A stretch of 64,000 bases of DNA, from NCBI GenBank assembly GCA_019638795.1, contig JAHBTB010000001.1, positions 620,001 to 684,000 of the forward strand, in the 5' to 3' direction. A program made the translations under genes and the position numbers. Below, one piece after another: positions 61,511-64,000 of this stretch; within the stretch, counting starts at the first letter, position 1, and each line of letters begins with the position of its first letter. The notes beneath the pieces were generated by a model, which made no database searches, was not told the DNA's origin, and saw only the letters and a list, made by a program, of their open reading frames with translations. Origin of the DNA: Fimbriimonadaceae bacterium. Its GTDB lineage: Bacteria; Armatimonadota; Fimbriimonadia; Fimbriimonadales; Fimbriimonadaceae.

Positions 61511-63337
61511 CTAGTTTGAGGATAGCAGAGGAAGGGTCACCCTCGTCGGGGTCGTCGGTCCGTAGAGGATGGATTGGACGGCCTTGACAAAGTCTTTCTC
61601 CTGGGCGTGGTAGATGTCGCAGAACGTTTGGGGGTTCCGGTCGATCAACGGGAACCAACTGGACTGGACCCTGACGACGAGGCGCGTCCCCTTCTTCCAG
61701 GTGTGGAAGACGTCGTTCAGCCGGAAGTGGACTCGCTCCACCTTGCCCGGCGCGAGGGGAGTCGGCCGCGAAAGGCTCTCGCGGTACTTGGCCCGCATGA
61801 CGTCGCTCCGGATGAACTTGACCGCGGGGTCGTGGCCGGCCGTCTCGCCCTGCTCGCCCACCCGGACGACGAAGTCGGCGTCCGTCCCCGTCGATTTGAC
61901 GTAAAGGTCGACGTCGATCGGCCCGGCGACGGTCACGTCCCGTCCAAGAGGCGGGGCCACCAGCGTCACCGTGTCAGCCAGTTCGGCGGGCAAGGGTTCC
62001 GGCAGCATGTACTGGGTGTTCCGGCCAGTCAGCTTGCCCGGATAGTAGGGGACGGGTTTGGCCGGGTCAGACGTGTAGGAAAAGTCGCCTCGCTGCTTGG
62101 GCCGCGTGAAGGAGAGCCCCCCGGGCGCCGCGTAAAGCGACATCGGCGTGGTGGCGGGTGGCCAAGCGGCGAACCGTCGCCAGTTCATGTCCGTCGTGTT
62201 GACGACACTCACCAGCGGCTGTCGACGAGTGGTGGCCCGGTGACCCCGCAACCGGTCGTCGAAGAACGGAAACTCGATCGACTCCTTGAAGGTCTTGGCG
62301 GTGTCCACCATCCAGTCGGGGAACGAGCCCCGGTTGGCCTCACCCAAGTGCCAGCACCCATGGAACCACGGGCCGACAACCAGATAGGCCTCTCCCTTGC
62401 CAGGGCGCGACCGCACCGCACGGTAGCAGGCCAAGGGGCCGAATTGGTCCTCAGCGTCATACCAGCCCGCCACCCACAGCATGTCCGGTCGGACGTTGCG
62501 CAGGCGGAGGGGCAAGCTCCGGGCCTTCCAGAAGTCGTCAAAGTCCGGGTGCTTGACCACGTTGTTCCAGAACGGTTGGCGCCCATGGAAGTACTCCTTG
62601 TCGACGTTGCTGAGCGGGCCCAGGCGGAGGAAGAAGTCGTAGGCGTCGTCTCCCCACGACACGGTGGCGGTCCGGGTGTCTTCCTCACTCGGGCCGCCCA
62701 CCCGTCGGCCGGCAAATCCGGAAAAGAACCCGACGCAGTCTTGGAACATCAAGGCCCCGTTGTGGTGAAAGTCGTCGCCCCGCCACCAGTCGCCTGTCGG
62801 GGCCTGAGGTGAGACCGCTTTCAGGGCCGGGTGGGGGCACATGGCCGCCTCTGCGGCATAGCCTCCCGGATAGCTGATCCCCGCGACCCCGACCCTGCCG
62901 TTGTTCTTCGGCACGTTCTTGACGAGGAACTCGATCGTGTCGTAGGTGTCGGTCACCTCGTCGGCGTCCCTGGGGCCGGTGCGGGCCCCCTTGATCGGTC
63001 GCACGTCCTCGAAATCCCCTTCCGACATGTAGCGGCCCCGCACGTCCTGGTTGACGATGATGTAGCGCAGGTCGAAGAACTTGGTCGACGCCCCAAAATG
63101 CGGCCTGATCTTGTCCTTTCCGTACGGATGGCAACCGTACGGTGTGCGTTCCATGAGCATGGGGTGCGTCCGGTCGGGCCCGTCGTCACCTTGCTTCGGG
63201 ACATAGACGGCGGTGTAGAGGCGGACACCGTCCCTCATCGGGATCCGGTACTCAAACTTGTCGTAGTGCGCGGCCCAATCTTGGGCGTGGGCCGCCGAAG
63301 CCAAGGCCGCGAGGAGGAGGCCGGTCAGAAGACGCAT
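61511..63337 (-). CDS. Secreted CocE/NonD-family hydrolase
   Basis: A 608-residue serine hydrolase with a signal peptide (MRLLTGLLLAALASAAHAQ). The X-Pro-dipeptidyl-peptidase/CocE features: YRIPMRDGVRLYTAVYVP, the nucleophile elbow GVAGISYPGGYAAE (Ser in GxSYxG), VAGWYDAEDQFG with the Asp, and GPWFHGCWHLG with the His, then a C-terminal jelly-roll (LPLSLYVK-type strands). Family members hydrolyse esters or amides such as alpha-amino-acid esters and acylated beta-lactams. ATG 63337 is chosen because the signal peptide starts there and TATGAT lies 6 nt before it. It is 36 nt from msrB. Confidence 0.88.
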   Translation of the reverse strand: MRLLTGLLLAALASAAHAQDWAAHYDKFEYRIPMRDGVRLYTAVYVPKQGDDGPDRTHPMLMERTPYGCHPYGKDKIRPHFGASTKFFDLRYIIVNQDVRGRYMSEGDFEDVRPIKGARTGPRDADEVTDTYDTIEFLVKNVPKNNGRVGVAGISYPGGYAAEAAMCPHPALKAVSPQAPTGDWWRGDDFHHNGALMFQDCVGFFSGFAGRRVGGPSEEDTRTATVSWGDDAYDFFLRLGPLSNVDKEYFHGRQPFWNNVVKHPDFDDFWKARSLPLRLRNVRPDMLWVAGWYDAEDQFGPLACYRAVRSRPGKGEAYLVVGPWFHGCWHLGEANRGSFPDWMVDTAKTFKESIEFPFFDDRLRGHRATTRRQPLVSVVNTTDMNWRRFAAWPPATTPMSLYAAPGGLSFTRPKQRGDFSYTSDPAKPVPYYPGKLTGRNTQYMLPEPLPAELADTVTLVAPPLGRDVTVAGPIDVDLYVKSTGTDADFVVRVGEQGETAGHDPAVKFIRSDVMRAKYRESLSRPTPLAPGKVERVHFRLNDVFHTWKKGTRLVVRVQSSWFPLIDRNPQTFCDIYHAQEKDFVKAVQSILYGPTTPTRVTLPLLSSN

Positions 63338-63343
63338 TCGGAG

Positions 63344-63349
63344 ATCATA
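63344..63349 (-). promoter_or_regulatory. -10 element directly before cocE
   Basis: TATGAT on the minus strand (63349-63344), 6 nt, then ATG 63337. It is a near-consensus hexamer in the short msrB-cocE gap and supports this start. Confidence 0.4.
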
Positions 63350-63373
63350 TCCCCCGACCGCCAGGTCGGGCAC

Positions 63374-63910
63374 CTACGACTTGTCCGGGACGAACTTCAT
63401 TGATTCCGAATTGATGCAGTATCGGATGCCGGTCTTGTCGACAGGCCCGTCGTCAAAAACGTGCCCCAGGTGTCCGTCACACCGGGCGCACAAGACTTCG
63501 TACCGGGTCATTCCGTAGCTCCGGTCGACACGGAGCCACACGTTTTCCCGCTTGATGGGCTGGAAGAACGACGGCCATCCCGTGCCGCTCTCGAACTTGG
63601 CCGCCGTTGTGAACAGGGGCAGGCCGCACCCTGCGCAAACGAACGTGCCGGGCTTGTCCACATGAAGCAGGCCGCCGCAGAATGGCTTCTCGGTGTCCTT
63701 GGCGCGCAAGATCTTGTACTGCTCCGGCGTGAGCTGCTTTTTCCATTGCGCGTCCGACTTGACCACCTTGTCGGCCCGCTTCGGGCTGGCATTTTCGACA
63801 GTCAGGCCCGCGTAGGTCGTCGCCTTGGGGTCGTCTTGCTTAGCCTGGTGCACCGGCGCGGTCATCGTGCACGACGCCAAGGCGAGGCCCGCGAGAATCG
63901 ACATGCCCAT
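63374..63910 (-). CDS. msrB: Exported lipoprotein peptide-methionine (R)-S-oxide reductase
   Basis: Reduces Met-R-sulfoxide in proteins. The 178-residue protein has a lipoprotein signal (SILAGLALASC) and then a complete MsrB domain: FCGGLLHVDKPGTFVCAGCG and VLCARCDGHLGHVF with the two zinc CxxC pairs, and the catalytic Cys in IRYCINSESM, coded by TGC and not a Sec codon. ATG 63910 is preferred because TAACAT lies 7 nt before it; ATG 63919 is in frame. It would act at the outer side of a membrane, where oxidative damage to surface proteins is likely. It heads the operon to cocE and GH109. Confidence 0.93.
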   Translation of the reverse strand: MGMSILAGLALASCTMTAPVHQAKQDDPKATTYAGLTVENASPKRADKVVKSDAQWKKQLTPEQYKILRAKDTEKPFCGGLLHVDKPGTFVCAGCGLPLFTTAAKFESGTGWPSFFQPIKRENVWLRVDRSYGMTRYEVLCARCDGHLGHVFDDGPVDKTGIRYCINSESMKFVPDKS

Positions 63911-63917
63911 ACCGTTC

Positions 63918-63923
63918 ATGTTA
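63918..63923 (-). promoter_or_regulatory. -10 element directly before msrB
   Basis: TAACAT on the minus strand (63923-63918), 7 nt, then ATG 63910. It has the same hexamer and spacing as gatC. Confidence 0.4.
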
Positions 63924-63960
63924 GCGGAAATGCGTCAGGGACGGATTTGTCCCCGCTAAA

Positions 63961-64000
63961 CCGCGCACGCCGGGACCTCAAGGTCCGGCGCCGGGCCAGG
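63961..64000. other. Right edge: inverted repeat without a recognised gene
   Basis: The last 80 bases hold no ORF that I can support. GCCGGGACCT and AGGTCCGGC (about 63969-63989) form a hairpin with one bulged base and a 2-nt loop, which may be the terminator of a gene beyond the edge. Confidence 0.3.

Noticed and set aside
63374-63910. Selenocysteine-type MsrB
   Set aside because: The catalytic position is coded by TGC (Cys), not TGA.

Overview
The window is gene-dense, high-GC bacterial chromosome (about 60 protein genes, one tRNA, no intergenic gap over 300 bases). The organism is probably a member of Armatimonadota, near Fimbriimonadia. This is inferred from the DUF1559-like prepilin with an H-x9-DG-type tail, the Asp-box and FlgD-tailed secreted proteins, and the mix of housekeeping gene neighbourhoods; no 16S gene is present to confirm it. 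There is no convincing phage, transposon, CRISPR array or integrated island.

Layout. 1-5.5 kb (minus): a large secreted protein cut by the left edge, a CsgG/FlgT-like multidomain envelope protein, coaE. 5.6-9.7 kb: rpsA (minus), diverging from a Ppx/GppA-like gene and an ArnT-like glycosyltransferase. 9.6-15 kb: comEA-like, folD, purE (minus), ftsZ (plus) with a strong terminator, acs (minus). 15-17.1 kb: small uncharacterised genes (VOC protein, hypothetical, DUF4870, SRPBCC). 17.2-22 kb: a rhamnose catabolic operon (isomerase, bifunctional aldolase/dehydrogenase, glycosidase-like lipoprotein), then tRNA-Ser(CGA). 22-28.6 kb: a membrane-anchored DUF255 protein (minus), then gatC-gatA-hypothetical-ispE-nucleotidyltransferase-small ORF (plus). 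28.6-30.6 kb: small proteins, a degenerate receiver, a tyrosine recombinase. 30.5-35.8 kb: fatty-acid synthesis genes fabD-fabG and acpP-fabF (minus), split by an inverted HEAT-like gene. 35.9-39.8 kb: queF, then a tight operon resembling the mycobacterial decaprenylphosphoryl-arabinose pathway (UbiA-type transferase, DprE2-like, DprE1-like), then a C15 peptidase. 39.8-51.2 kb (minus): complex I genes nuoG-H-J-K-L-M-x-N plus a TIM-barrel isomerase; nuoI is absent. 51.3-57.6 kb (plus): a giant Asp-box secreted protein, sufB, a DUF1326 protein, a MarR regulator. 57.6-63.9 kb (minus): prepilin and a small partner, then msrB-cocE-GH109-MFS, a mostly exported catabolic/repair operon.

The most unusual points are the compact prenylphosphoryl-arabinose-type operon in a non-actinobacterial background, a recurrent -10-like hexamer lying 6-8 nt before start codons (suggesting many leaderless mRNAs), the nuo operon lacking nuoI but carrying a URO-D-like extra gene, and the CsgG/FlgT/Fn3-like fusion protein.
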